This document shows positions 35,431-48,140 of a stretch of 64,000 bases of DNA, piece after piece. Made by a program: the position numbers and the translations under genes. Under the pieces are notes generated by a model. The model did not search any database, was not told the DNA's origin, and saw only the letters and a list, made by a program, of their open reading frames with translations. This stretch comes from Plantago major (taxonomy: Eukaryota > Streptophyta > Magnoliopsida > Lamiales > Plantaginaceae). The stretch's first letter is position 1; each line of letters opens with the position of its first letter. The stretch spans positions 29,516,765 through 29,580,764 of the forward strand of contig CM048840.1 in NCBI GenBank assembly GCA_026545765.1, written 5' to 3'.

Positions 35431-38400
35431 AATTTCCCCCATTTTGATCAGTCAACGATGACTATCTTCCCTATTACAAATCTGGATGAGGAAACAATCC
35501 ACTACTTAATCATTTCCTAAGATCTTTCAAATCATATAATTAAGTGCAGAAAGTAGACATCAACCAAATCACAAGGTGTGATCTTTGCTGACAAGTTATC
35601 TTTTATAGAATACTATCTGAGAGTAAGTTCTTCAGATAAGTCGCAACTAAAGATTACAGATAACTTTAACACATGATACAGTTAAGCTCAGTCAGCAAAA
35701 ATACAAAAACTACATAGTAAATTAGGACAACAGGAGTAACCAAGCTCCAAGTAAACATCCTAATAGACTAGTCTTCAAGTCTTCAATCTTCAAGTCTTCA
35801 ATCTTCAAGTCTTCAACAGTGTTTCTATGGATCAGTCTGCAAATTTCCTATCTCCAAACCTTTTGATGTCATCAGAATAATCATAAAGAAGAGTTCTGAC
35901 AAGCATCTCTGTTTCTCTGGCAAATCCACAGGCCTCTTTGTAGATTTTGGTAGGATTTTTCTTGGCAAAATGCTTGACCCATAGATACTTTCCCCATTTC
36001 CAGGCATGCTCTATTCTGATATCTGAAAGCTTGAAGTATTCATAGATAATCTTCAGATATCTGATGTCACCCTTGTATTGATCTTCTGTCAGATAGAACG
36101 ACTCATAGGGTTCCACAGCAAGTCTTGGTCTTGTGCCTGTTCCTGTGATATTCAGAATTTTGTGCACACCATCTGGCTTTCCATATGGACAATCATCAGA
36201 GAGGTCCTTCTTCATGGCTTCAGTTCTCTTGACAACGTCAAAATCCAACCATGCTTTGATGTGATTGGTGTTGATCAAGGTAGGTTTATTCTTTCTCCAT
36301 GCCATAAGTTGTTTAAGGATTGGTTCTGGAAATCTTGAATTTACCAATAGATGCTTAAGTTCCAGAATCCAATAGCCATTTTTCTGATTGATGCACCAGA
36401 GATGAGGAATCATTGTCATACTTCACATACTCAATTTTGGCTTCTTCCGCCCGAGTGGAAGTTGATTTTGTCTTTGCTCGACTCGATGCATTCCTTTTCT
36501 GTCTAGAATTCTCTTTGGGGTTGTTGCTTGAAGAACCACCACCCTGGATAGACTTGGTATTTCCAGAGGGTGTTTTAGCTGCTAGGGGCTTTGCAGCTAT
36601 GGGCTCAGTTAGGCTTTCAATTTTCCTTTTTCTGTGAAGAGGAGCTTCATCTTCATCAGTCTCTTCATCATCATCAAGATCAATTCTTGGGATCTTTGAC
36701 CTTCTTCATTGCCACAGGACTTGATTTGACCTTCTTCTTCTTCTTCAAGATTCATCAATCCTCCGACTTGTCTTCTCCTGGAGCCTTGGTACTCCTTGGA
36801 GGTTTCGTGCCATGGCCCTTGTTACCATTTTGGTTCCTTGAAGAGGTCTCGGGAAGCGGCTTGGCTTGAGGAGGGTTCATTGATTCGAGTGGTGGTGGAA
36901 AGTTTTCTTCTTCCTTTGAGCCGCACTACCTCAATTTCTTCTTGATTTCATCTCCTTCTTCCCATTCCCCCTGACTTTGAGGTCCAGATTTGTACTTTCT
37001 TTCCCCCTTAGTCATTGTTGGCTGACTCAGTCTCATAAAGGAATCTGAGAGAGTCAAAATGCCCTTGTAAATAGTTGTGGCGGTGACCAACTTCAAGTTC
37101 AGCTTTGAGCTCCTCGATTTTGCTTGATAAGTCCATTGTCCTTATCGGTGAGCTCGCCAATGGGCTTAGGATGGCATCGCTTCCAAAGCGGTAACTTGCC
37201 TCTTGAAAAGCTTTTTCAGCTAAAGACACATCATCGTCCCTTATCATTCCCAGATCTTTCTGTGCAATGACCATGCTAGTTGTTCTCTGAGTGATGAGCT
37301 CAATGAACTTTCTCATTTCAGAGGGGACTGAGGCAATTACTTCCTTGTTCTGTGAAGACATCTCCTTATTCAGAGTAGCCAGTACTTAGTACCTGCTCAT
37401 GTATTCATGGGAGTGGACGTTTGGCAGTTTGTTGAAGATTGTAGGAGCAATCAACTTTCTTTTCAAGTGAGAAACCGCTAGATGTTCATGGCGGTGCTCT
37501 GCCAAAGTCTTGTCTTCTTCATCATCTGAGTGATTAGCCCAGTGATCTTCATCCTCTTGGACATTTTCATCGATCGTATCAAGTCCAACAACCATCTCAG
37601 AGATTGGTTTCTTTCCTTTCTGGGAGGAGGATGGTACTTCTTTCGAAGATGATGCAGCCTTAGCATCATGCTTGACTTCAGATACTTCTTCAGTATCGAG
37701 TTCTTTGGTGATCTCTTGTACAGCGTCCCGTAGCTCTTTAACCTCAGAGTAAGCAATCATTTCTTCTAAGTATAGATCTTGTAGTTGATCAATCTTATCT
37801 CTGGATTTAGCTATTTGATCTTCCAGTTGAAGATGGAGCTGTTGTGCTTCTTCCAACAGTTGTCTGAGTTGAGCACTTCTGGTCTGAGTGTTTAATATTT
37901 TCTGATTGGTTTCCTCAGAGAGCTCAACTACTTGTTCAGTAGTAACTGCGTGTTGGTTAGAAGATGGATGAGTAGATTTCTGAGGTGATGAAGACGGAGA
38001 TTTCTGTGAAGTCTTCTCAGTTTGCTTTTCAAATACCGAGGCATTGTTTCTCTGTGAAATTCCTCCGGTCCCTGGTGCAGGGGCATCATCATCATCCTTT
38101 TTGTCATTATCATCCTTTTGGTGATGGTCAGTGGGAGGTTCATCAAAGTAATTTTCATTCATTTCTTCCTCCTCATCATCTTCAGATACAAGATTGATCA
38201 CTTCCGGGATAGTGATCTTCTGCCCATTAACTTCTTCTTGTTCAGAAGGTATGAATTGCAGAGTCTGGGGCAGGACTGGCTTGAATGCCATCTGTAATCT
38301 TGTCTGACCATCTGCCTGTTCAAAGGCATGTATCAAACTATGCACTACTTCTCTGGAAAAGTCCTTGTGTAGTAGAGTCGCAACTGTATATTGTTCTGTA

Positions 38401-41391
38401 GGGAACATTGCTTGGACATATGTTTCCAGGTCAAGAGCTCGTGCTCGTCTGGTTGGTTGATCAGTGATTCTCAATATTTCAGAGAGATCAGAGCACCTTA
38501 ACTTCTGCCATTTCTTGAAGCATTGAATATGCTTTGGCAGGGTGTGAGCTTTGAAGAAGTGAAGTAGGTCCCTTGTTTCTTCAATGGGAACCTGCTTTGC
38601 ATCTGTTTGAGCCTGAAAGAAAGAGTTTTGAGTGAGTTTCAAAACTTTTGTAGATATCTGAGTAGAAGTGTAGTTTAGTTTCTGAGTTACCTGAGTAAGA
38701 ACATCAGGCTCAGATACTTGTTCTACTGAGATGATTGGTGTCTCAGATATCTTGTTGTGAGGTGGAGACTTGGAAGTCTGGTCCTCATCAACCTTTCTTT
38801 CTTGAACCTGAGATAAATACAATACTTAGGAAATAGTTTGAAAGATTCTATGCATAAATATGCTTTTAATGAATTCTGATTTGAGCTACATACTTCCTCA
38901 TCAGGAAGCTCAGATTCATTTTTCTCAGAAACTTGTGCAGTTTCTGGTGTTCTTTCGAGTGATGTTGCCTTAGGGGCTTCATCAATTTCCATTGATGCAG
39001 GGGAAGTCGCAACTTTATCCCCTTGCATTTCTACTTCTGAAATAGCCTGTAAGTAGAAAGTATTGAATATTAGAAGAGATAAAAGATAACCCAGGATGAA
39101 GAATACTTGTCACTTGATTGTCATATACCTTCAAGTTTGAAGGCTCAGTGATGTGTTCTTCAGAAACCTTGTTGGTTTCTGGGTTTGTCTCTGGCATTTC
39201 TGCCTTATCTTCTTCCATCTCAGTTGGAGCCTGTTAGAAACATTTATCATGAATGAGCATACAAACATTTTTACTGAAAAGTTAGTTCTCTTTAAGAATC
39301 ATTTACCTGTGGCACAGGCTCAGATTTCTCAAGAGGTGAGGTTGAAGGAACCTCTTTTTCAGTATCTGAGGTAAGCTTCTCAGCTTCCTCTTGTTTCTGC
39401 GTTTCTAACTCAGCCTGTAACAAAGAAATTCTTATAATGTAACAAGATTTATAAGTATAAAATTTTTCACAAGGTAAGAGTTAAACCAGTCATTTACCCG
39501 AGCAGTTTCAGGCTGATTGGTCTCTGGAACTTGTGACCTTTCTATACATTGGTCGTCTTGTCCCAGTGCAGTTTCTTTGTTTGAAGTTTCTGGTACTTCA
39601 CACCTTTCCTGAGTATGCAACTCAGTTGCCTCCCCTGGTTGATCATTCTGAGTAGGTGTCTCAGTTTGATCCCTCTCATTGAGTTGGGGAACCTGCTCAA
39701 TTACAGGATTTTCTTCAGCATACTGTATTGCTGGTAATTCAAAATGGAGTTCATTTACCATTTCATCAACCACTTGTGGCTGTTGTGGTTGTTGTGTTTG
39801 TGGTTGTTGTGGTTGTCTGGAAGCAGAAGATTGATCAGTAGAATGTTCTTCCAGATTTTTAGATGTGGCATTTCCATCAGCATCTGCCAGCACTAAAATA
39901 CCACTCATCAGGGCTTTGTGAAGTTGTGCAAAAGAGTCATTCCCTGATGTTGTGTTTGCACCAACAACCTTTGCTATAGGTTCAAGAACTTTGTGGTGTA
40001 GGTTCTTCTTCAGATACCTTATCACCAGTTACTTTTTCAGTAACCTTAGCCCTCTTTGTTCTTTCTAGGACTTGAGAGATGACTAGTTCATCATCTTCAT
40101 CGTCAGAGCTTTCATCAGCATTGGGAACTGATTGGTCCATTACTCCTGCGGTTTCTACAGATGGGGCTTGGTGCTTTTCACCACTCTTGGCAGCATTTAT
40201 GAGTTCATCGCCAAGGCTTCGCATTAGTCGCAACATTTCCGAAAGCACTTTCTCTTGCCGAGTCTACTTGTTCAAGAGTTGATAACTCTTTGCGGATTGA
40301 CGAGTTCATCCGCCATTATCGCCATCGCAATGCCCGCAGATATCCGAGAATTGACAACCTCTTTGGGTGTGTCTTACGATTTGCCAGACTTCTTTCTTGA
40401 AGTTCGGGCTTCTTGGTCGCAACCTTTTCTTTAGATATCTTTTGATTTTCTCTTCTTAGGACCTTCGAGACCCGGTAACCTTTTCATCGATTTGTATACT
40501 CATACTTGTAGTAAGTTATCTTTGGCTATTTCAAATTGCCTCTGAGCTCAATGCCAAGCTTTTCCAAAGAAGTAGCATATCTTCGCACCATAACCTCATG
40601 GCCTTTGGCTCAGCTAGTCCTTTGACAATCTTAGGCTCAAGCCTTGAATCTTCTTCACAAATTTCATGAAGGCGTACTTTCCCGATTAAAAGGGTTTTCC
40701 AAATTTTGTCTTGTTGATTCAGAAGAACATCATGATCCATCGTTCTTGGCTTATCCGTCAAGACCTCCTTGTAGACCATCAAAGCATCTGGAAGAATGCA
40801 AGCTAGTACATCCCAAAGGAACCACCGGATGTCCGGTTCGGATGTCGACAAGCTTGAACTCATGGTGTGTATCCGATTTTCAAGATCACACACGCCATCA
40901 GAAAGTTATTTAACACCTTCAAGGAGTTCATCATCCTTGGTGTTTATTTCAAAATCCTTTCCAAGATTTTGAACCTCAAACAACTTACAGAAAGTTGTTA
41001 AGTCCAGAAGGATTTCCTTTCCTTGGACTGAGGTTTTGATTGACACTATTTCAGTGCCTTCAGAAACACAGGAAATAATCCTGGAGTTGTTGTAAAATTC
41101 CAACACATCGAGTGATGAAATTCCACTTGGGCAAGCAGATAGAAAACCCTTGATTTGTGCCTTTTCAAGCATGTCAAGAACCAATTTTCTGTCAGTTTGG
41201 TTTTCTATTGCAGCAGTGAGGTATTCCTCAACCATGGCACCACCCCAAATCATTCTGTGACTTGAAGTCCAATGGTCAGGATTAAAAACTCCTACCAGTC
41301 GATTGTTAACAATAACCAACTCTGGTGCTTGCTTTTTAGCAGTACCAGTGGAGGATTGGGATTTCGGTGTCGAAGTGTTCTTGGAGGCCAT
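35431..41391 (-). pseudogene. Extra 3' coding region of the SIRE-type element (fossil)
   Basis: About 6 kb beyond RNase H and before the 3' LTR, where SIRE-type elements carry an additional (often called env-like) region. The first block (about 40906-41391) is a globular domain beginning MASKNTSTPKS and resembling a domain seen in plant transposon-associated proteins. The middle (about 37386-40250) is acidic, Gln/Glu/Ser-rich and coiled-coil prone. Several blocks carry a reiterated PET motif and are separated by short GT...AG intervals. The last block (about 35832-36419) is a basic globular domain I do not recognise. I see no clear signal peptide or fusion peptide. It is broken. Confidence 0.6.
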
Positions 41392-42054
41392 CTCTTTATA
41401 TAGTGTAGGAAATTGAAATTGGTGTTTGAAAGAGATGTGATTCAGTGATTCTTTTCAGAAAAACTTAATCTGATTTGCAGAGATTGTAGAGGGTTTGCAG
41501 AGAATCAAGAGAGAATTTGCTATTTTTGTGCAAGAAGAAATTTCGGATTAGCAGTTGAATCCCAACAGACAAATACATACAAATTGATTTTGTGTGTACG
41601 TATCTGTGAATTGCAAACAGGCGTGAACAAAAGCTAGTTCGGCATTAAATGCTTAGTGGGCCATGTCTGAATTTCAACAGTCCACTATTTACTGTGAATC
41701 AATTTCCACCGTACAGATCAATCGCTTAACTTCATCGAGGGTCACCATTGCATCTTCAGCAATGATCAAAATCAGCAAGTGTAATTGTGCCCATTTAATG
41801 AGTTTTGGCGACTTGCTATCTGAATCACAATTCTGTATGAGCAAGGACACTGTTCGCATCTGAATCTGTCTTATACTTAGGATTTTTCCAAGTTTTTAAT
41901 CAAGATAGAAATAATGCGAGTTTCAAGAGAGTAGTTGACTGCAGATAGTTATACTATTCTCTTTTGTGTTTCCCGTTTTATAGAATGATTCAGATATCTG
42001 AGTTCCCGTCTCAGAGATCTTAAGCTATCTTTTTGCTTTTTACCCTTTTTGACT

Positions 42055-42169
42055 TCTGGATTCCCGTTCCAGATTTCTCTTTTCTCTTTTCTGGATACCC
42101 GTTCCAGATATCTCTTCTCTGGATGCCCGTTCCAGATGCCTCTTCTCTGGATGCCCGTTCCAGATGCCT
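42055..42169. repeat. Tandem repeat between pol and the 3' region
   Basis: Four units of about 28-36 bp, each containing CTGGAT(T/A/G)CCCGTTCCAGAT, a partial palindrome, lie just downstream of the RNase H end on the minus strand. Confidence 0.85.
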
Positions 42170-42177
42170 GAACTCTT

Positions 42178-45100
42178 TCAGTTCATTGGTAGTTCCATTA
42201 GTCCAAGACTATGTCTTAAGGCTAAGAATCTACTTTCTTGTAGTGGCTTAGTGAAAATATCTGCAAGTTGGTCTTCAGTGCCAATCTTGAGTATCTCTAT
42301 ATTGCCTTTTTCAACATGGTCTCTGATGAAGTGATGTCTAACATCAATGTGCTTTGTTCTGGCATGAAATTTAGGATTCTGTGTAATCGCAATAGCACTT
42401 GTGTTGTCACAGAAAATGGGAGTTTTCTTCTCATCGAGTCCATAGTCTTTTAGTTGTTGTTGTATCCACAGAATTTTTGTTGCACAACAACCAACAGCAA
42501 TATATTCAGCCTCTGTGGTAGAAGTCGCAATTGAGTTTTGCTTCTTGCTAAACCATGAGATAAGTCTAGTGCCCAGAAACTGACAAGTTCCTGAGGTGCT
42601 TTTCCTATCAAGCAATGATCCAGCATAATCGAGATCCGAGTACCCAAATTAAACTCAATCCACTTTCTTTAGGATGCCACAATCCTACATCTACTGTACC
42701 CTTCACATACCTTAATATTTTCATAGCAATGTTGTAGTGTGTTTGCATTGGATTTGTCTGAAATCTAGCACATACTCCAACGGCATATTGAATATCAGGT
42801 CTACTTGCAGTGAGGTAAAGTAGTGAACCTATCAATTTCCTATACTTATGTTCTTCAACACTCTTGTCTGATTCAGTATAGGTCATTTTGGTTCCAATGC
42901 TCATAGGTATCTTAGCATTCTTTTCAGAAGGCTTAAGAATGAATTTTGTGAGCATGTCTTTTGCATACTTTGTTTGACTAATGAATATTCCATCATTGAG
43001 TTGCTTGACTTGCAATCCTAGGAAATAATTCATTTCTCCCATCATGCTCATCTCAAACTTGCTTTTCATGAGATTTGCAAAGTCATTACAACGTTGCTTG
43101 TCCTTAGATCCAAATATGATGTCATCAACATATACTTGAACTAAGAGTAGTTTCCCATCATGATTTAAGGTAAATAAAGTTTTATCAACTTCACCTTTCT
43201 TGAAACCACTTTCCAGAAGGTATTTGGCCAAAGTGTCATACCATGCTCTTGGAGCCTGTTTCAGTCCATACAGAGCTTTCTGTAGTTTATAGACCATTCT
43301 ACTTTCTGAGGAAACTTCAAAGCCAGGTGGTTGCTCAACATAAACTTCTTCTGCAAGTTCACCGTTTAGGAATGCACTTTTGACATCCATCTGATAAACT
43401 TTGAAATCTTTATGAGTCAAAGGCTAGAAAGAGTCTTATTGCATCCAATCGGCAACGGTGCATATGACTCATCAAAATCTAAGCCTTCATCCGAGTAAAT
43501 CCTTGGCAACCAATCTTGCTTTGTTTCAAGTTATTTCACCATTCATTCATCTTGTTTCGAAAACCCATTTAGTTCCAATCACAGATATTCCTTCTATAAA
43601 TGGAACTAGTTTCCAGACTTTGTTTCTCTCAAATTGATCCAACTCTTCTTGCATTGCAGAGATCCAGTCTTGGTCTCCTAATGCTTCTTCTATATTTTTA
43701 GGTTCAATATTCGAGATGAAACATCCAAAGAGAGAGTTAGCATTTTCAGCTATTGCTCTCCTAGTCCTAACACCCTGATTAATTGGTCCAATTATATCCT
43801 TTGTAGGATGATCTTTGATCCATTTCATCATAGGTTTAGTGCTAGTAGGATCAATATCCAGGTGATCTGAATGTGAATCACTAAGATTTTGATTTGATAC
43901 TTTTTCAGTATCTGAGATATCTGACATATGGGAAATGTCATGGATATCTGACACTTTTTCAGTGTTAGAGATATCTGAGACATGAATTTCAGCATTCTCA
44001 TTTTCAGATACCTCTTCATGATGAAGGTTCTCAGTAACCTGTTCCATTTCTGGAAAACTCATAGGAAATTCCTCATCATGTCTGTGAGTCATCTTGTTGT
44101 TACTAGGCTTTTCAAGCTTTTCTACGTCAAAGTCATCCTCACTTTCCATAATAATGTTTTTCCTTTCTGAGGATTCTTCTTTAAGATCCCTCAGCAATAG
44201 TACTTTGAACTTTTCTGAGAGTTCATCAATAGGAGGTGTTTTCTTACTTCCTTCATAGAATACAACATGAACTGATTCTTCAATTTTCTTTGTTCTTTTG
44301 TTGTAAACTCTGTAAGCTTTGCTGTTTGTGGAATAGCCAAGAAAAACACCTTCATCTGCCTTTGGTTGAAATGTTCTCAGATAATCTTTCCCATTGTTTA
44401 GAACAAAACATCTACAACCAAATACTCTCAGATGTTTGATATTAGGGGGTCTACCAACCAAGATTTCATAGGGGGTCCTGTCATGGTGTTTGTTTATCAA
44501 GCATCTGTTCTGAGTGTAGCAGGCTGTGTTTACAGCTTCAACCCAATAAATTTCACTTATCTCAGTGTCAGCTAGCATTGTCCTTGCAGCTTCTTTAAGG
44601 GTTCTGTTTTTCCTTTCTGCAACACCATTTTGTTGAGGTGTTCTTACAGAGGAAAGTTGGTGTTGTATACCTTTGCAGGTACAAAACTCCTTTATGTACT
44701 GGTTGACAAACTCAGTACCATGGTCTGTTCTGATTGCAGATACCTTGTCATTTTTCATGACTTCAAGCTTTTTCAGCAGGTTTGGTATCTCCACCCTGGC
44801 ATCAGATTTGTGTTTCAGAAAGACAACCCAAGTGAATCTTGAGAAGTCATCTACAACAACCGCATTCATACTTCTTTCCTGCATAACTAGTTACATATGA
44901 TTCAAATAGATCCATGTGTAAAAGTTGCAGTGGTCTAACACTAGAGTGTCTGATTTTGGACTTGACAGAGATCTTAGATTGTTTCCCCATCTGACAGGCA
45001 GAACAGATACCATCCTTTCTGAAAGATGTTCTGGGAAGACCAACCACTAACTCTTTCTTAGCAACTCTATTCAGAGTTTTGAAGTTCAAGTGACTCATTC

Positions 45101-45540
45101 TTTTGTGCCATAACCAATGCTCTTCTGTGTGACCAGATTGACTCACCATGAGACATTCTTCAGTTGTGGCAGATGCCCAAGAACATAAAGACCGCTTTCC
45201 ACGACCAACTAAGACTGCTCGCTTGACTCATTGTCAATTAGTTTGCATGATTTAGCTTTGAATTTTATAGTAAAACCTTGTCGCAAACCGCTCATGCTAA
45301 ATAGATTGTATTTCAAATCCTTAACATGTAATACGCCGTGATTGTTAAAGTTCCCAATTTGACGTTGCAAATCCCAGAGAGGGATTTAATTCTCCAAAGA
45401 ACTGATATCCGTCCTGTGTTGCAAGCTTTGTAATCAACCAGATTTGCTTTGTCTCCTGTCATGTGCTTTCCGCATCCACTATCAAATAGCCATTGTGCTT
45501 TAGTCCAGGAAGCATTCTGCACACAACAGGAAACAGGAGA
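42178..45540 (-). pseudogene. Pol region of the SIRE-type element: protease, integrase, RT, RNase H (fossil)
   Basis: Minus-strand order: a protease segment with LFDSGCGKHMTGD (about 45313-45522); the integrase zinc-binding and core region (about 43990-45149; LWHKRMSHLNFKTL, TPQQNGVAERKNRT); reverse transcriptase (about 42610-43680; [10 protein letters not shown] active site); RNase H (about 42178-42615; KQNSIATSTTEAEYIA, ADIFTKPL). The order PR-INT-RT-RH defines Ty1/copia. It is broken in several places. Confidence 0.9.
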
Positions 45541-48046
45541 TTAGGTTCTCATATCTTTGATGGAACCGTCAGAATCAAAAGTTCTTCCAGTAGGAATCCA
45601 TTTTTGAATGAATTTCTTCGAAATATGCTTTTGTCTGACAGGAACGTAAGGAGGAATTCTTTTTGAATGAAAGTTATCATTAGTAAGAATTATTTTCTTC
45701 CTTGGTGTGTTCCTAGGTGCTCCATATGATGCTTTCAGATACCTGTCAGGTTTCTGAGTTTGCTTTTCAGCAAACTTAGCCTTCCTTGCCAGATTTCTTC
45801 TAGCCCTGGCATTCAGATTTTCAGTGGCTTGATTTAACTTCCACTTCTGATAATTGCTTTGAGCAATTCTAGCTTTCAGCCATCGTTCTTGTTCCTGCTT
45901 GTACTCATGAGCAAGTTGTTTTCCGATGCCTTTGTAGCCAATGCCGTTTCGAGCACTTGAAGCTATCTGAGATCTTTTCAATGACTTGGCTAGTCTCTGG
46001 TTGATCCAATTTCTTTCCGTAAAAGTGACATGGGAGAATTTGCCACCCTGCAATTCTACCTTTTGAGAGACATAACGCTTTGGGTGTTTACACTTTTCGG
46101 TGTTTTGTTTCTTTTCGAGACGCATACCAGTTTTGTTTTTGACTTGTTTTTTCCACAAAGGTCTAGTCGCAACTGCCTTTCCTTTGTCAACAATCTTTGT
46201 CTTTTCACCGATAAAATAGATTACATGGGAACCGTCTTGCTGAGTACTTACAAATGTTCTTTTCTCCTTACTCTTATTCAGAGTGATAGAACAATCTGTC
46301 TGTGTATTCAGCCCAAGTCCGTTCTTTTCTGAAGGATCTCTTAAGTAAGATTGTACTTCAGTAAGAGTGTCACTAGCTTTGGCATAAGATTGAAAAGATA
46401 GTTCTTTCTTCTTGAGTTCCTTGTTTTCAGAAAGAAGATTTTCATAATTCTTTCGTAACTCAGCCATTGCTTCTTCATGTGACTTTTCAGTCTCAGATAT
46501 CTGAGCTTTGAGAAATGCATTTTCAGCATCCTTTCTCTCAGATTCTTTAACTAATTGAGAATTTTCCTTTTCAAGAGAATTCTTTTCTTCTTCAAGGTTT
46601 TCGGCTCTAGCTCGAATCATTAGAAATTCTCTTTCATAGATGTCAAGTTCTTTCCTGAGATTTTCTAGATTTTTTATTTCCTCTTCATCACTTTCATAAG
46701 TGTAGCAAGAAGTATGTGTTACCTCATCAGCCATAAGATGCTTTTCTATGTTGGAGATGTCCGGTCCAAATTTCAAAGAACTCCACACATTTCATTCTTC
46801 TTGAGGTCAAGTCGATTATATCATGAGTAACTCCACATAATTCGGTGATGGTAGGTTGAATCATCTGAATTGTCATCTTTTGAATCATCTCAACGTCTAG
46901 AGCATCCAGTTGAATTTGGATTTTCTTTCTTTCTTCAGTTAACAAAGCTTTCTGGCTTCTTCTGAAGATTCTTCTATCTTTCTTGTCGCCTGTCCTTAGT
47001 TTGTTGAGGGCAGGACAATCCTTCTTGAAGTGGCCAGGTTTCTGACAATAGAAACAGATATCGTTTCCAATTTCGCCTCAAGACATGATGTTTTCTCGAA
47101 ATTTTGTTCAAATGAGCTTTGCATATTTTGTATTGGTGATAGTTTGAGCCTAGATGCTTTTTCACTTCTCTTGGCTTTTCTTTTCTCAATTTCTCGACAA
47201 ACAAATTTACTCATTTGCTTTGCAGCAAGAGCATCCTCAGTCTCCTCCTTGCTTTTCTTCTTTTCAGAAGTTCCTTGAGTAACTAGAGCAACATTCTGCA
47301 ACTTTTCAGTTGTTTGTTCTCTCTAAGTTGTCTCATAGTCAACAGTAGCAAGATGAGAGAAAAGTTCCACTGGAGTGATATTTGGCATACCTTGGTTAAA
47401 ATAAAAGAATTTAGTATGCTCCCAGTTGTGGTTAAGACTTCTGACAATAGTCTTAATCTTCTCAGACTGAGAGTATCTATTGCTATCCCTGCGTCGCCAT
47501 ATCACTCATGAGAGTGGTAAACCTGAAATCAAGTTCTTCCAGAGTTTCAGTGGGACCTTGTTTGAAATTTTGAAATTTCAACTTTAGAACTTCGAACTTG
47601 GTTTTCTCAGTTCCGGCACAGATTTCTTCAATCAGTTGCCAGGCAACTTTCGCCGTTTTAGCACCCCACAGTTTACACTGTATGTGCTCTGGTGTCGATC
47701 TGATGATGATGTTACGAGCTTGACCATCCAAACGATTCCTCTTGGCATCTTCCGATGTCCAGAGTTCTCTGGGCTTTGGTTCGTAAATAACTTGACCAGT
47801 AGATCTTCCACTAGTTGACGCATCTGTTTGTGAAGATCCTTCGCTTTGATCTCTGTCTCTTCCACTCGAAACCTCCATGACTTTCTTAAGTTGTTGAATG
47901 ACTATTGGGCCATTCTTTATTACTTCGATCATCTCGTCACTTATGGCTTCAAGGTGGAGCATCATGTTATTCTTCCGTTTCTCGTAGTTCTCTGGTTTGA
48001 GAACTGGCACATCACTCAGAGACATACTTGCACACTTAACACACAA
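45541..48046 (-). pseudogene. Gag region of the SIRE-type element (fossil)
   Basis: The N-terminal part (about 47483-48046) has a UBN2-type copia gag domain (MMLHLEAISDEMIEVIKNGP, FRFTTLMSDMATQG). A CCHC zinc knuckle (CQKPGHFKKDC) reads near 47000-47050. The following part (45541-46788) is rich in Glu/Lys heptads, a long coiled coil, then basic. Long gags with coiled coils occur in this lineage. It is broken. Confidence 0.85.
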
Positions 48047-48127
48047 ATTAAATAGTCCTCAAAAGTGGACAAAGTTCCTTCACCTATCTGGGGATCTAGG
48101 TTCAAAGGTATAGGTGGTGAACCTCCC

Positions 48128-48138
48128 GCTCGATACCA
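48128..48138 (-). other. Primer binding site of the SIRE-type element
   Basis: Two bases inside the 5' LTR the minus strand reads TGGTATCGAGC, close to TGGTATCAGAGC, the site complementary to plant initiator tRNA-Met used by most copia elements. Confidence 0.7.
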
Positions 48139-48140
48139 CT

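Noticed and set aside
37928-38197. Met/Ile- and His-rich frames opposite or beside the acidic region
   Set aside because: Shadow frames of the low-complexity Glu/Asp/Gln-rich 3' region of the SIRE-type element.
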